Origin: Simmondsia chinensis
Taxonomy: Eukaryota; Streptophyta; Magnoliopsida; Caryophyllales; Simmondsiaceae
DNA: 64,000 bases
Direction of reading: 5' to 3'
NCBI GenBank assembly: GCA_018398585.1
Contig: JAGTTD010000010.1
Location: 26,266,638-26,330,637 of the forward strand
Shown: in pieces, positions 32,671-44,276 of the stretch
Position numbering within the stretch: position 1 is the first letter of the stretch
Layout of the letters: each line of letters opens with the position of its first letter
Program-made: the position numbers and the translations under genes
Notes under the pieces: generated by a model
The model's input: only the letters and a program-made list of their open reading frames with translations
Database searches by the model: none
What the model was told of the DNA's origin: nothing

Positions 32671-33640
32671 GTGGATGCATTGAATGCACCAACTGATAGG
32701 AACGAGAATGTTCTAGGTACACGAAAGCTTAGGTGTCGTGGGAGGATTGTCAGGACACCTGAAAAGTTCATAGCGGGAGCCATAGTGGTTGGTGGTGGCA
32801 TTGAATCTGATCCTTTTAGTCACCATGATGCAATTAAGTCTTATGAGCAATTGGTTAAACAAACCATGCGTGTACAAATGATATTAAGAGAAAGTAGTGA
32901 CTTTCTTAGTTTTATATGTCAACGATGTACCACTCATTGAGAATGATATGGGGGCATCATTAGTTATAAAGACTTGGTTGTCATGATAGCTCAATATGAA
33001 AGACATAGGAGAATCCAGCTCTACTCTTAGGATTAAGCTTCTGTAAGGTCATAAGAGCAGGACGTTGGATCTCTCTCCAACCACTTATATTGGCAAGATG
33101 TTATCATGGTATAGCACGGAGTCCCTCTCTCTTTTAAGTAGTGTTCTAGGGCACTTCAAGAAGAGGAGCAATTGAGGAATATTCCATATGCTTTGGCAGT
33201 GGGAGCCTCAGGTATGCCATGTTATGCACGAGAATTAATGTCAGCTATGCTATGATATAGTAAGCAGGTGTTAGTCTAACCTGGGTCCAATGGACTAAGT
33301 CTAACCTGGCTCTAATGGACTATGTGGCAGTAAAGAGTTTTCTCTAGTTCTTGAGAAGAACTAGAGATCCTATGCTAATCTTTTAAAGTGACGATCTCGT
33401 TCCAGTTGGCTATACTGATTTAAGACTTCCAATCAAATTAAAATGATAGACGTTCGATGTCTAAGCATGTCTTTACCCTTGGAGTGGGAGCCATTAGTGA
33501 GGGGAATGTCAAGCAGTATTGTATTGCTGATTTCACAATAGAGTAATTGTGCTTACTAAGGGTTAGGCTCAGTAGATTTTTGGTTCAAACTTAAAAGGGG
33601 TGAGCATGGACTTTATCATAAATTGGATTTAGGACAAGTG
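32671..33640 (+). pseudogene. Element E pol remnants (RT end and RNase H)
   Basis: A frame 32671-32940 contains RKLRCRGRIVRTPEKFIAGA and IESDPFSHHDAIKSYEQL, resembling the linker and first part of copia RT. Just after, around 32915-33100, a frame reads LYVNDVPLIENDMG, where copia RT normally has YVDD, then MKDIGESSSTLRIKLL. Near 33190-33250 a frame resembles PYALAVGSLRYAMLCTR of the RNase H region. Frames change and stops are common. Integrase and most of RT are missing between gag and here, so the element is an internal deletion derivative. Confidence 0.75.
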
Positions 33641-33646
33641 GGAGAT

Positions 33647-35851
33647 TGTTAGGAGCAGTGTCGTGAAATCCAGATTTATTCTGGACATATTATTTTAATT
33701 AATAAATAAAATTAAAGTTCCAATTGTTTCCTAGTTAAATTTGTATATGTGAGCATTTATATTGCATGTTCTTTTCTTTTGGGAGACATTCATGAGATTG
33801 GTGCAGTCCTCAGACTACAATTTACATATTTGTTTTAAGTGGTTTATGAGACCAAGCCGCATATAGACTTGGAACAAATGGTATGGATTGTTGTTTGAAA
33901 GACTCGTAGTCGAAGACAAGTTTGGACCACTTGTATGTTAAGACTATAACGTGACACTTTAGATGATCTGTCTTGATCAGGTGGACGGAGATCCAAAAGT
34001 GTTAGGTTTGTGTTTTTAATAAGATTGACACACTAAGTTGGACCATGTGGATTACTTATTTCTAGCCTACTATCGAAAATGAGTGATTCACGTTATACTG
34101 TTTGAACGACGACTCTAAATCCTGAGGGTATTCTGGGCTTGTGCATAGAGCGTTAGTTACTTTGGTGTACTATAAGTAAGGTCTAAACGAATGACTGCAA
34201 TCCCAAGTACACTGAGCAGCGGCGTGAAGTGTACAAGGATCAAGTATTCAATAGGGAATTTACAGTCTCTTATGAGATACAGATGTCCCTTTAGTTGATT
34301 CGCAAATATTTAAATAGTTCAGAAACTTTGGCCAAAGTATTCCAAGTGTTTGACATTTGGAATTCATACTGTGAATATGTTCAAGTATAAATGAATTATT
34401 CAGTGAAGGGCGAGTTGGTAACTAATGGAGAAGCTGTGAGAAGGGTAATGGCAGTGGTTATAATTATCCTTTGTCATGGACATCTAATGGAGGGGTTGTT
34501 ATCATCATTACAGTTTATTAGGGAGATATCGAATAAATAATTTAAGTCTGGAGTGCAATGAGATTTATTTAGCTGAATTAAGTCTCATTAAGTGGTAATT
34601 ACATTATTTCATGAGATGATTAATTTAACCCATTTGGAGCTAGATTTAAATTGTCCCTGAGGTCCCTGGGCAAGCCACTGTATTTATTGCCATCAGAAAA
34701 ATATTAAAGAATTCATGAGATGAATTATTTGTCCATAAGATGGGTAAATTAATTTTGTTAACATTATACATGAGATGAATAAAAATTAATATTATAAAAT
34801 AAAATAATTTTGGATAATTAAAATTCATAAGATGAATTTCTACATGTGAAAAACAAAATAAATAAATAAAGAAATAAAATCGAGTATAAACAATGGCGAT
34901 CCGTGTGCTTCGGATCCGACGATGCATGCTGGGTAGTGTCCTAGCTATCCGCGTGCACGGGCGCGGACCAATGGGACACCGCGACGTGTCACGCTGTATA
35001 TATTAAACGGGACGCATTTTTGGTTGATAAAACGCAGCATTTTTTGTTATGTTTTTTTATTAAATGATGCGTTTTAATTTAAACTGGGCGGTTCCCAGAT
35101 CGAGTAAAATTAAATTTTTCGCTCCGGTATACTCCTATAAATAGAGGTGCTTATTCTGAGGTTTGGCATTGAGTTTTGAAACAAGTCTTAGGATTTCTGG
35201 AAATAGTTTCGGAGACCTAATTGGAAAGAAAAATTTCGGTTGAAATTTTTCTTTCCTCAGTTTAATGTTTTTTGGAGCCCACCCTCCGTGCAGTTCAAGG
35301 TTACTGCGTAGAAGATCGCGGAGTCTCGTTTTTCTTGGTATTCCTTATAATTGGAGCAATTTCAGTTATGTTCTTCTTTCCTTCTTCTTTTAGTTTCGCT
35401 TTTTTCTATTTGTTTACAGCCTATTTAAGTTTATGTATTATTATGAATGTATTAGAGGAAAAGGCCTGTAAATCTGAATTATCAATTTAGATCTGTTGAT
35501 TAAAGTTATGAATTTAAGTCAGTCGATTTAAAATTAGGAATCTTAAATCGACCCAAGGTTTAGAGTTATAAATCCTAAACCTGTTCCACTGCATAAACTT
35601 TAGGGAGAATTTTTGAAATTCATCCCAACAACCGATATTAGGGCAAAAGGTTTATAAAGATAAACCTATTCCCGGGTACTCTTGCACATGAGGTGTCATG
35701 AAATATGACTCTCCGACCGGGGGCTTAGGTAGTGAGAAGAGTCTCCTACTCTAAGATAGGTGCCTATTGTTGTGGCCATAGTTGAGAACTGTGAACCCAA
35801 TAGTCGGCATTAGAGTTTATTTTCCAACAAAATTCATATCTTTTCCCAACA
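33647..35851 (+). mobile_element. 3' LTR of element E
   Basis: It follows a polypurine tract (AAGTGGGAGAT, 33636-33646) and ends CCCAACA at 35851, next to the TSD ATATG. The TATA box is at 35136-35143. It holds a segment at about 35225-35560 absent from the 5' LTR. Confidence 0.9.
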
Positions 35852-35856
35852 ATATG

Positions 35857-37226
35857 CTTCTAAGCAAACTGTTCACATTAGTAAGAATTATGCACTTCTT
35901 GCATCCAAGAGGGCTGAGTAGCTGTGATGGCTGAGCAACACGCTTCCTTCTTATCCTCTTGTCTTCTTGACGGTGCATCTGTTGCAGCATTACCCTTTCC
36001 TGTCCTAATCGAATAATCCAATTCATTAACCCTTTACACACCTTCTGTTCCAGCAGGTACGTGAGGCTTTGGTGATCCGTTTTGATCACAAAATGGTCTC
36101 CCTTCAAATACTAGCTCCACTTCTGAACTACCATCAAGATTACTAGGTACTCTTTTTCATAAATGGAGAGGCTTAAGTGTCTTGGAAAAAGGGCTTAACT
36201 GAGATAAGCAATGGGCCTTCCCTATTAAGATAACCCAGACCCTACTCCCTTGCTACAAGCATCAGTTTCAATAACAAATGATTCACTAAAGTTAGGTAAT
36301 TACCACAGGAGCTGCACATACAGCCATTTTCAGATTCTTAAATGCCTTTTGAGCTGATTCCCCACAAACAAAAGCATCCTTCTTTAACAGATCATTCAAA
36401 GGTTTAGCCGTAACCCCATAACCATGAATGAACTTTCGGTAACACCCTATAAGACCCAAAAAACCTCTTAACTATTTTAAGGAAGTAAAAATGGGCCATT
36501 GTTTCATTGCTAGAACCAGTTGCAACCTCATCATAGGAAATTACATGACCCAAGTACTTTATTTGAGTTTGGGCAAAGGCACATTTTAAGAGTTTGGCAT
36601 AAAGCTTGTGTTGTCTTATAGTGCTAAACACTTGGAACAAATGAAGTACATGGGACTACATTGTTGGGCTATAAACGAGGATATCATCAAAGAAAACAAG
36701 GACAAATTTCCTCAAAAAAAGGTTTGAATACAGTGTTCATGATTGCTTGAAAAGTGGCAGAAGCATTTGATAATCAAAATAGCATAACCACAACCTCAAA
36801 GTGGCCATGGTGAGTTTTAAAAGCTGTTTTATGGATGTCTTGCTCTACTACTCTTATTTGTTAATAACCTTGTCTCAAATCGAGTTTTTTGTGATAGACT
36901 ACACCATGGAGTTCATCCATCAACTCATCTATAATGGGAATTGGAAATTTGTCTTTAATTGTGAGAGAATTTAATTAGCGATAGTCAATGCACATTCTAG
37001 AGGTGCCATTCTTTTTCTTGACTAAAATGACCAGGAAGGCAAAGGGACTATGGCTATGCCTTATGAAATTAATTTTCAAAATCTTCCCTACTTGTCTTTC
37101 AATTTCAATCTTTTGGGAATGTGGATATTTGTAAGGTCTTGAGTTGATTGGATTGGAATTGATCTTTAGAAATATGGCATGGTCGAGATAAGGTGGTTGG
37201 TTGCTCAAATAGGTCCTTAAAGTCAT
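35857..37226 (-). pseudogene. Element F reverse transcriptase and RNase H, degenerate
   Basis: Minus-strand frames: 36975-37226 has INFIRHSHSPFAFLVILVKK and SRMCIDYR (the RT start). The YxDD region near 36660-36700 reads through broken text (FVLVFFDDILVYS-like). 36404-36640 has QTQIKYLGHVISYDEV, the thumb. RNase H at 35817-36107 has HFVIKTDHQSLTYLLEQKV, with TDH intact, unlike G. Stops separate them. The RNase H-integrase junction is where E inserted (35852-35856 TSD). Confidence 0.85.
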
Positions 37227-38820
37227 GCAATAACCTATTAAGAGATGGATCAGAATTCACCTTTGCTTCCATAGGTTGTGCACTGATGGAGAACAGATGG
37301 CCAATCCACTGAATGTCCTTCTTCTGGAGCACTCCCTTTAATCTTTTACAACTCATTACTTGCAAGCTTCTTTGTTCTGTTATTCCTTGCAATTTAAAAG
37401 GCTCACCCTCCTTCTCAAAGCCCACTATTAGCTGGGCAAAATCAAAGACAATTGGGCTTATTATTTTCATCCAATCTACATCCAAAACCATGTCACAACC
37501 ATCTAACTTCAACACCCTGAAGTCATAGGTGAGCTAATGACTATGCATTCTCCACTTGAACTGCCTACACTTCTCTTGCTTTAGCATTGAATTTCCATTA
37601 GCCATAGTCACTGCTAATGGACTTGTTCTGATGAGTTCATGTCCCACCAACTTAGCTATCTTTGGATCCAAGAACCTATGCCTGCTGTCGCTATCAATGA
37701 ACTTGTGATTTGCATCTCCTTTGATCCTAATGGTGTTGTGTCTCCCATTACCAGTCAATGCCCTTGCAGAGATCTCAGCTTCATCCTCTTCACTTTCCTC
37801 AGGTACCTCCAGCACTGGCACATCTGTTTCTGAGTCCTCTCCTTGATCCTCTTCAGTCTCATTTCCCGTGACTGCCATCAATTGTTTAGGACTACACTTG
37901 TATCCAAAGAAGTACCTCTGGTTACACTTGAAACACAATCTTTGGGCCTTTTTCTTCTCTAAACTCGGTGGTTTAGATGTGCCTGGTGCCAACTGCTGCA
38001 ATGGAACTATAGCCTTACTCTTATGACCTGCTTCAGGATAAGCTAAAATTGTTGTCTCGAACAATCTTACTTCAGAATAAGCCTTGGACAAGGTAGGTGG
38101 ATTGAGAGCCTTCACATGGTTCTTGATCTTAGGTTTAAGACCACTAATGAAGCTCGAAATGTAATACGCTTCATTTGCTCCTAGATTTATGGACATCATT
38201 CTTGCCTTCAAGTTTTGAAAACGAGTCATATATTGCTTTACAGTGCTCAATTATGCTACTTTGTTGAATTTTTCCACTACTTCTCTCGTATCCTCATCAC
38301 CATACCTTTCACACAATTTATCTATAAATTCTTGCCAAGTGATAGATGGATTGCTAAGGGTTAAACTATGGTATCAAACCTCTTGATCACCTTGAAAATA
38401 GATTGCTACCAATTCCACCTTCTCTGCCTCAGGAATTGCATAAAATTTGAAGTACCTCTCACACCTTCTTATCCAAGATTGTGGTTAAGTTCCATCAAAA
38501 GAATCAATTTCAACCTTTGGCTGGCGAAATCCCGAATTGCTAAACCATGATACCACCTCTTCTTGCTCTTTAGGAGGCTTTGGAATGAAAGGATTAGGTG
38601 GCCTGCTAGGAATAATATCCGTAGGCAGGATTCCAGCTCCTATTGGAATAACATTTCTATTGAGTTGTTCTTGCATACCAGACAATCTAGTCACCACATG
38701 CTGCTGCGATTGATGCACATTACCAAGTGCCAGCAGTTCTTCTTACATCTGCTGCTGCAACTTGGCCATTTGATCACTTGATTCGCACTTGCAGCTGCTT
38801 CTCCTTCTAGGGCTGGTCAT
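37227..38820 (-). pseudogene. Element F gag and protease, degenerate
   Basis: The likely start is at 38820, 60 bases past the primer site (MTSPRRRSSCKCESS...). A coiled segment is followed by frames with PKVEIDSFDGT and CERYFKFYAIPEAEKVELVA. The frame 37534-38250 has VKQYMTRFQNLKARMMSINL, the zinc region CFKCNQRYFFGYKC (histidine of CCHC replaced by tyrosine), an acidic linker, and the protease segment IKGDANHKFIDSDSRHRFLD, where the DSG active site is altered. 37105-37515 follows with MLKLDGCDMVLDVDWMKIIS. Collinear with G gag/protease. Not functional. Confidence 0.85.
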
Positions 38821-38880
38821 TTTTTGCCTCTAGCGAGCTTGATCGAGTGCTAAGCAAGACTTATCAAATGCAATTTGCAA

Positions 38881-38894
38881 GCTCTGATACCAAT
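38881..38894 (-). other. Primer-binding site of element F (tRNA-iMet type)
   Basis: On the minus strand ATTGGTATCAGAGC directly follows the LTR end CATAACA. It is complementary to the 3' end of plant initiator tRNA-Met. Confidence 0.85.
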
Positions 38895-39192
38895 TGTTAT
38901 GATTCAAGATCAATCTTGAATTAAAACCTAGGAGACAGAATATGAGATGAGAAAGAAGTGAGATAGAAAAGAGAGATAGAGAGAAAGAAGATATTTTGTA
39001 CATTCTTGAATAGTTCTTATAATAGAAGACTTGCACTGCTTATACTAATAAGCAATGGTGCCAAAATATCTAAGCAAGCAACCGACTTACAAACTAACTT
39101 GCAAGAAGCAACTAACTTTCCCTCCACTAGACTTACAACCAAAACATTCACTTATTGATTACAATTCTATTACAATTGACTCAATCATAATA
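38895..39192 (-). mobile_element. 5' LTR of element F
   Basis: It is collinear with 18065-18367. In minus orientation it runs from TATTATGATTGAG to AATCATAACA. Next to it at 39193-39197 lies the TSD GTCAT. Confidence 0.9.
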
Positions 39193-39200
39193 GTCATCTT

Positions 39201-39719
39201 AAGGGCATCTCAGTTGGTGGCGTCTCTTACCGATGCGATCATCGCTCAGGGGTCAGGAGTTTGATTCTCGCTCATGGGCCAGGGTTGGCTGAGCCAAAGC
39301 AGTTCCTTGTTGCAAAAAATATGAAGAAAAACATAAAAAAAAAAAAAAAAAGAAAGAAGAAAACTAGAGGAAAAGAAAATTTTGTGAATAATTTTTAGTC
39401 TTGCGCATACATAAAAAGTCTTGTCATGAGTGGCATGATTTTTGTCATCTATTTGGTTTGAATGCCTTGAGATTAGAAAGAACGGATAAACTTAATTACG
39501 TAGTCAACTTTTGAATTCGGTTACCTAGGTGATTGATGGGTTCTTCCTTAGAAAGATTGTTTTGCCTTTAGAACCTTAAGCTAATGATCCTCGATCATTC
39601 TTTTCTAATAGAAGTATCCTTGCTTTGAATTGCAGTAAAATTATTAAAAGCATGAGATCCTGCGCTTTCATGTTTGGGCTTGATCAAAGAATGAGCAAGA
39701 TTTAAGCTTGGAGGTATTT
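39201..39719 (+). other. Element B 3' untranslated region, continued
   Basis: It resumes with a tRNA-like unit (39201-39273: gcatctcagttggtggcgtc, then GAGTTTGATTCTC), an A-run near 39335-39350, and a block that is the reverse complement of 5345-5690 in C. It ends with a polypurine tract (agcttggaggtat) immediately before the 3' LTR. No gene seen. Confidence 0.7.
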
Positions 39720-40421
39720 TGTTAAGCGCAATTTAGTATGTAATTATTTATATTATTTAGGTTCATTTTCTAACCATTTTACATCAATTTTTTATCGCTT
39801 TTGCTCTTTTTTGCTTCTATTGTTAATTCCTTGCAAAAACACTCATTTTATGCTAATTCTTACAAAGTTTATCATCAACATCAATAAGTGAATGTAAGAT
39901 ACATCAAACAAAGGCTGAAAATGGGCAAAACACATCAATTCTTCACGGTTCAGCAGGATAACTTAACAACATATAGAAATAGCTACAACTTGCGAAATTT
40001 GGGTGGCAATTCTAACAAATCAAAACCAAAATACATTGTACACTTCAAGAACACTTTCAACTTAACCAATGTTGAAGTTTGGGCAGAAAAAGTGGAAAAC
40101 AAAATGAAAAAATAACCAAAGTTGGCAACATATAGCAAAGGGGAGGCATGAGAGCAAATGGGCATGAACCTATGCAAATGTTTCATTCCACGAATTCCTA
40201 TCCTCATGTACTATAAATAGGGACCTTAGGAAGGTATTTTAGAATCGTTCAATCAACAAAAACACAATCCAAAGTATAAAAAGGAAAAACAATTCAGATA
40301 GAAGAGGAAAGGAGAGAACAGAAAGCATTTGGTTTGTAATTTTTCAATTTCAAGTTCTTTTCTATCCTCTCCTTCTTTAAGTTCATGGATTTTGTTTTAG
40401 TTTTGCTTTATGTTATGTCTA
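39720..40421 (+). mobile_element. 3' LTR of element B, left part
   Basis: It begins TGTTAAGCGC and is collinear with 11005-11713. TATAAATAGGG at 40212. It is interrupted by the CACTA element after tgttatgtcta; the LTR resumes at 44918-45441 with some sequence missing. Confidence 0.85.
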
Positions 40422-40599
40422 CACTACAAAAAAAATGGCCAATAACAACAAAGCAATTTTCGTTACTATTGACTATTTTTTTTGTTACTATAGCTTTTAA
40501 CAGTAGAATTTTGTCTGTTGCTATGCTGTTGCTGTTGCCACTGTCACTAAAAGTTATATCAATGGAAAATACATATTGTTGCTATTGCACCCTAATAGC

Positions 40600-40870
40600 A
40601 ACAAACTGGTGTTTGTTGCTAGTTTTTTTGGCATTGCCTTTTGCAACAACATGACAACTGTTGCTATCAGGCATAGCAACAAAGTACTTTCTGTTGCTAT
40701 TAGTCACAGCAACAAAGTGTTTGTTGTTGCTATTGGTTACAGCAACAAAGTACGTTCTGTTGCTATTGGTTACATCAACAAAGTGCTTTGTGCTGCTATT
40801 GGTTTTAGCAACAATAAAATTACAGCAAAGTCATTATATTTCTGTCACTATTGCTATAAATAACAGCATT
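40600..40870. repeat. CACTA subterminal repeat array
   Basis: About six copies of a roughly 40-bp unit with GTTGCTATTGGTTACAGCAAC then aaagtactttct. Each unit is an imperfect hairpin (GTTGCT...AGCAAC). In En/Spm elements such motifs bind the TNPA-type regulator; the role here is inferred. The 95-residue frame across it, with VAIGYSNKV repeated, is only a by-product. Confidence 0.7.
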
Positions 40871-41089
40871 TTACTTCGGTTTCTAACTAGCTAAATTTCA
40901 TATTTTTAAACCAATAAGAACACATAATTGAACATGATAATAATCGTAAGTCGTTAAAACTTCACTTCCCTAAAATGAAAATAACAAAACCAAAAACCCA
41001 ACATCATCATCATACCAACTAACAAATTTGTCATGCATTACATCCAACTACAATCATTTATAAATCCTTAAAAAAAAAAAAAATTACAT

Positions 41090-41215
41090 AGTTGAACAAT
41101 CATTCATTCAGGTCATCTTCCACTGGATCATCCTTGTATTCTAAGCCATCATCCCCATCTTGTTCCTCATAATAAAATTCATCATCACGAGAGGAACTAG
41201 CTTCTTGTAAAACAA
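41090..41215 (-). pseudogene. Possible last exon of the CACTA gene (acidic tail)
   Basis: The minus-strand frame gives SSSRDDEFYYEEQDGDDGLE and DDPVEDDLNE followed by a stop at about 41103. A pyrimidine-rich stretch and AG precede it (minus strand, near 41215), like a splice acceptor. The phase does not fit directly to the exon at 42302, so an exon may lie between. Acidic C-termini are seen in plant transposase-24 proteins. Moderate to low certainty. Confidence 0.4.
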
Positions 41216-42301
41216 AGATAAACAAACAAAACTTTTGTAAGGGTGTAGATCACTTGTCTTTAGAGTAGTTAGTCGCATGTCAAAAGTGAATCAAGTGTTT
41301 TAAGTAAAAACATAGTCATGTTGCAACAACCAAAAAGGCAAATGTTTATAAATAAAATTCTTGAAAATGTTTAGCTTTCCAAGATTAAGTTCTTAACCCA
41401 GCTTAGTATCCAAAAAAACCCAGAGCCAAATAACAGTGACAACTGATATATCCAACAGCTTATGAACACACTGAACTCTGATCTCTGCGATATATATAAA
41501 AAAAAACAATAGCTACGCTTTGCAGGCCATATACAATCTAAACACAAGAAGAAAAAATGGAGATAGAACTCTCTTAGAGCCCTTGGTAACACCAACCATC
41601 TCACAATTAGCAATCAAATAGAATTGTGACAGCAAAATCAGACTAGAAAATCGGTTATAAAGATCAAGTGTGTGAACCAGCTGCAAAAAAGAGTAACAAA
41701 AAGGATACCAACTTAAATCTAAACAAGCCCCACTCGATGTCTAAATATTGAAATGTCACACCATATACCCCTGTTAGTAACAATTGAATTAAAAAGATGC
41801 TTTACAATCTGATCAAATGTCAATTATGTAGAAATATCATGTTACTGTAGCGAGCCTCAAAGAAGCTAAACAAGCCCCACTTGATGTCTAAATAAGTCTA
41901 ACAAAAGCCAAATTTGGGCCCCAAATCTAACTGAAGCTAAACGAGAGAGCATATGTTTATAGTATCCATACTTAATGGTGACATATGGCTAGTATGATCT
42001 AGGGTTGGTTTGGGCCCCAAAGCTAACTGAAGCTAGTATGTTTATAGTAACTTATAGCCATATGTCATATTGAGAGCATATGTTTACTAGAGTAAACTTA
42101 ATTTAGTACAGACAGCAAAGGTGACGGGAAAGAGAGCAACTCGAAGTTCCAAACAAAGTTAGTATAATTTAGGGTCTTAAAAGTGCAATCCAAACTATGG
42201 ATAGAAATCCCAAAGCAATTAAACTTCAACATTCAATTCTAACGTAATAAATTAAATTTTGTATTATGTGGAATTCCAAAATAATGCAAAAGTACACTAA
42301 C

Positions 42302-43006
42302 CTTATTTCCCCATTTCGTCATAGTTGCCATTAGAAAATCTACCCGTTCACATATAGATTTCAAGGTTTGTTTTACATCTTTGAGCTTAGCCTCCAACTT
42401 CCTATTTTTCTCTTGCTCTTGAGCCAAGAGAGAGTGTTTCACACCAGATCGAGGGACTTTAATGCCTAACCCATATGTTTTCGCGTATCCATTCTTGTCT
42501 TCTCTAACAACTTGTACAAAGATTTTTTTGCGTTCCTCAACTCTCGTTGCCTCATCAAGATCCTGTGGAAGCTCTTTTAATCTTCTATCAATCTCAGCCT
42601 GATATCCTATTAATAAATGATGACCATAACTATTAGAAGGGACATGAAAAAAAATTGAAATACAAAATAACTAAAGATAAACTGTACTAGAGTAGTGGCA
42701 GATCCAAAATCAAGTTTGGATAAAGACTACATTGACCTCCACTGGTTGCGACAGTGAAAAGAAAGAGTTGGACAACCTCTAAAACACTCATAATCCATGG
42801 CTTTCTAATAAAGAATGAAAAGCATATAGTTCTAAGTACTGTCTAAAACAATTTATTTTTTGCATGTTTAAACATTAAAGAATGCAAGAACATTTACCTT
42901 CACTTCTCCACCAAGACGAGCTTCGGATGCCTGAATCCTGGCATCTACAATCTTCTTAAGATCCCTTTTGTAACCTTCTATGGAAGTCTTTGAACATTGT
43001 TAAACC
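42302..43006 (-). CDS. CACTA transposase-24 (Ptta/En/Spm, TNPA-like) exons
   Basis: Two exons are visible on the minus strand: 42898-43006 (SKTSIEGYKRDLKKIVDARI then QASEARLGGEVK) and 42302-42598 (AEIDRRLKELPQDLDEATRV, EERKKIFVQVVREDKNGYAK, TYGLGIKVPRSGVKHSLLAQ, then a coiled coil ending TKWGNK). The intron 42599-42897 has GT and AG ends and phase 0 on both sides; the second exon is exactly 99 codons. This matches the C-terminal half of plant Ptta/En/Spm proteins, which bind subterminal repeats. The N-terminal exons were not recognised, so the gene is incomplete as annotated. No stop breaks these two exons. Confidence 0.75.
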
Positions 43007-43598
43007 TCCGAACAATACTATGTTCTGATATAAAATGCAAAACCAATCAGCAGAACAAAATGCTAACATTCAATCCTAGTCTAATCATTCAAATACAAAA
43101 ATTTTGTTATAAGCATATAAAGATGTTGATAACATATCTCCTCAAACTTTAATATGAAACAACAACTCAAATTCACTACACAAACACCGAAACAAATCAA
43201 AAGCTAAAAAACGTGACAAAAACACAGCTAATCATCATGAAGCATCAAACCTTACAATCTAATGCACTAAACTTATTGAAATCTACATTTAAGAGAAGAA
43301 ATAGCTTAAAACACCATATACTTAGTTCATATTTTCTTAAAATCAAGCAAAAATTGAGCAAACTAATCATGATAGCATACATCAAACTAACACTACACCA
43401 AACATTAATACATTAGGTGATCCCATAGTGAACTATTCAGTCCTCAACAAATTGACAGTAATGTTATATTAAACTACTCAATTTTTAACAAATTGACATG
43501 AATCTTACATTAACCCCATTTTATTACAAACTAACCCTATTTTGTACCTGAAACAAGAGAAGGATGAGAAGAAAGAGCGAAGACTTAAGCTAATACTT

Positions 43599-43625
43599 TA
43601 TCTTAGCCAAAAGGCCGAGAAAGGT
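43599..43625 (-). ncRNA. U2 snRNA 5'-end fragment inside the CACTA element
   Basis: The minus strand reads TACCTTTCTCGGCCTTTTGG then CTAAGAT, identical over 27 bases to positions about 2-28 of plant U2 snRNA as I remember it. After that it diverges (AAAGTATTAGC against CAAGTGTAGTATC). The rest of U2 (Sm site, later stems) is not present, and I see no USE or TATA promoter of a U2 gene. It is a fragment, not a gene. It lies between the GC-rich 5' part and the transposase exons. Confidence 0.6.
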
Positions 43626-43845
43626 ACCTAAAGATAATACTTTCAAATAGTCTAAACCTAGCATAATCCCTCAATTAACTGCAATTAAACTAGATTACAT
43701 TGAAAATTGAAACACGAAATTGATACCTTTCCGCAATAGAGTCAATCTCGCAGTGTCAATTCCTTTTTCTCTAGCAGACCTGCACTAGATGAGAGAGGAT
43801 ACTAGAAAAATCAAATTTGAGATAAGTCTGAGCTTAAAAACCTGG

Positions 43846-44276
43846 TCAATGTGGTACTGGAGGAGGAGAACATCGATCGGACCACCATTGGAGAGCCACA
43901 TCCACCTCTGACCGAGATCGGTACAGCACCACCACAAACCGAGAGGTACTCCAGCAATGAAGAGAAGAGAAAGAACGTGGAGGAGATTGGAGGTCTGGAG
44001 GAGGTTGATGATGTCTCAAAATCGAAGCCCACCGCCGAAACCGAGATTGGGCACCACCACCTCCATCATCACCGTGCTCCACTAGAGAAAAGAATGACGC
44101 CACCGTCGGCCTGGGTGCAGTGGTCGTTGCACCATCAAGTCGCTGTCACCTACGCCGCCTTGGAGTTTCGCCGCAGGGAGCCATCGAGCGCTGCTGCCTG
44201 CAAGACTGAGCCAGGGTTTCAAGGGGTAGAGATCAAGAGCGAGAGCGAGGCAGGATAGCGAAAATGAGTGAGCCAA
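43846..44276 (-). other. GC-rich 5' region of the CACTA element
   Basis: A marked GC- and CpG-rich patch in an AT-rich surround, open in several frames on both strands (for example 43851-44258 + and 43846-44103 -). No frame shows a known domain. Its place upstream of the minus-strand transposase exons suggests first exon and promoter of the element gene, as in other CACTA elements; a captured host exon is the alternative. Confidence 0.4.

Larger units (their letters stand above)
27683..35851 (+). mobile_element. Element E: Ty1/copia retrotransposon with long LTRs
   Basis: Perfect TSD ATATG lies at 27678-27682 and 35852-35856. LTRs are 27683-29556 (1874 bp) and 33647-35851 (2205 bp), starting TGTTAGGA and ending CCAAACA or CCCAACA. 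The primer site at 29557 (ATTGGTATCAGACC) is of the tRNA-iMet type. The internal region of about 4.1 kb has a long AT-rich, repeat-filled leader, a gag, and only scattered RT and RNase H remnants. Most of integrase is absent. It inserted into the pol of F, between RNase H and integrase. Confidence 0.92.
18065..39192 (-). mobile_element. Element F: Ty3/gypsy chromovirus-like retrotransposon, split by G and E
   Basis: TSD GTCAT is perfect at 18060-18064 and 39193-39197. The 5' LTR is 38895-39192; the 3' LTR is 18065-18367 plus 26276-26283, divided by element G. Subtracting G and the copia element E leaves about 5.05 kb. Gene order on the minus strand is gag, protease, RT, RNase H, [E], integrase. 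The primer site is of the tRNA-iMet type. The short LTRs (about 300 bp), 5-kb size and C-terminal integrase with HPVFHVSLLKK suggest a Reina-like chromovirus; the clade is inferred, not proven. Confidence 0.9.

Noticed and set aside
40576..40863. Repetitive protein with VAIGYSNKV-like units
   Set aside because: The frame only reads through the 40-bp subterminal DNA repeats of the CACTA element. Other frames over the same repeats look equally repetitive.
43851..44258. A captured host gene exon in the CACTA element (135 residues, plus strand)
   Set aside because: It is open in several frames on both strands because of base composition and shows no domain. The minus-strand 5' region of the element gene is the simpler reading, so I left it as GC-rich sequence.
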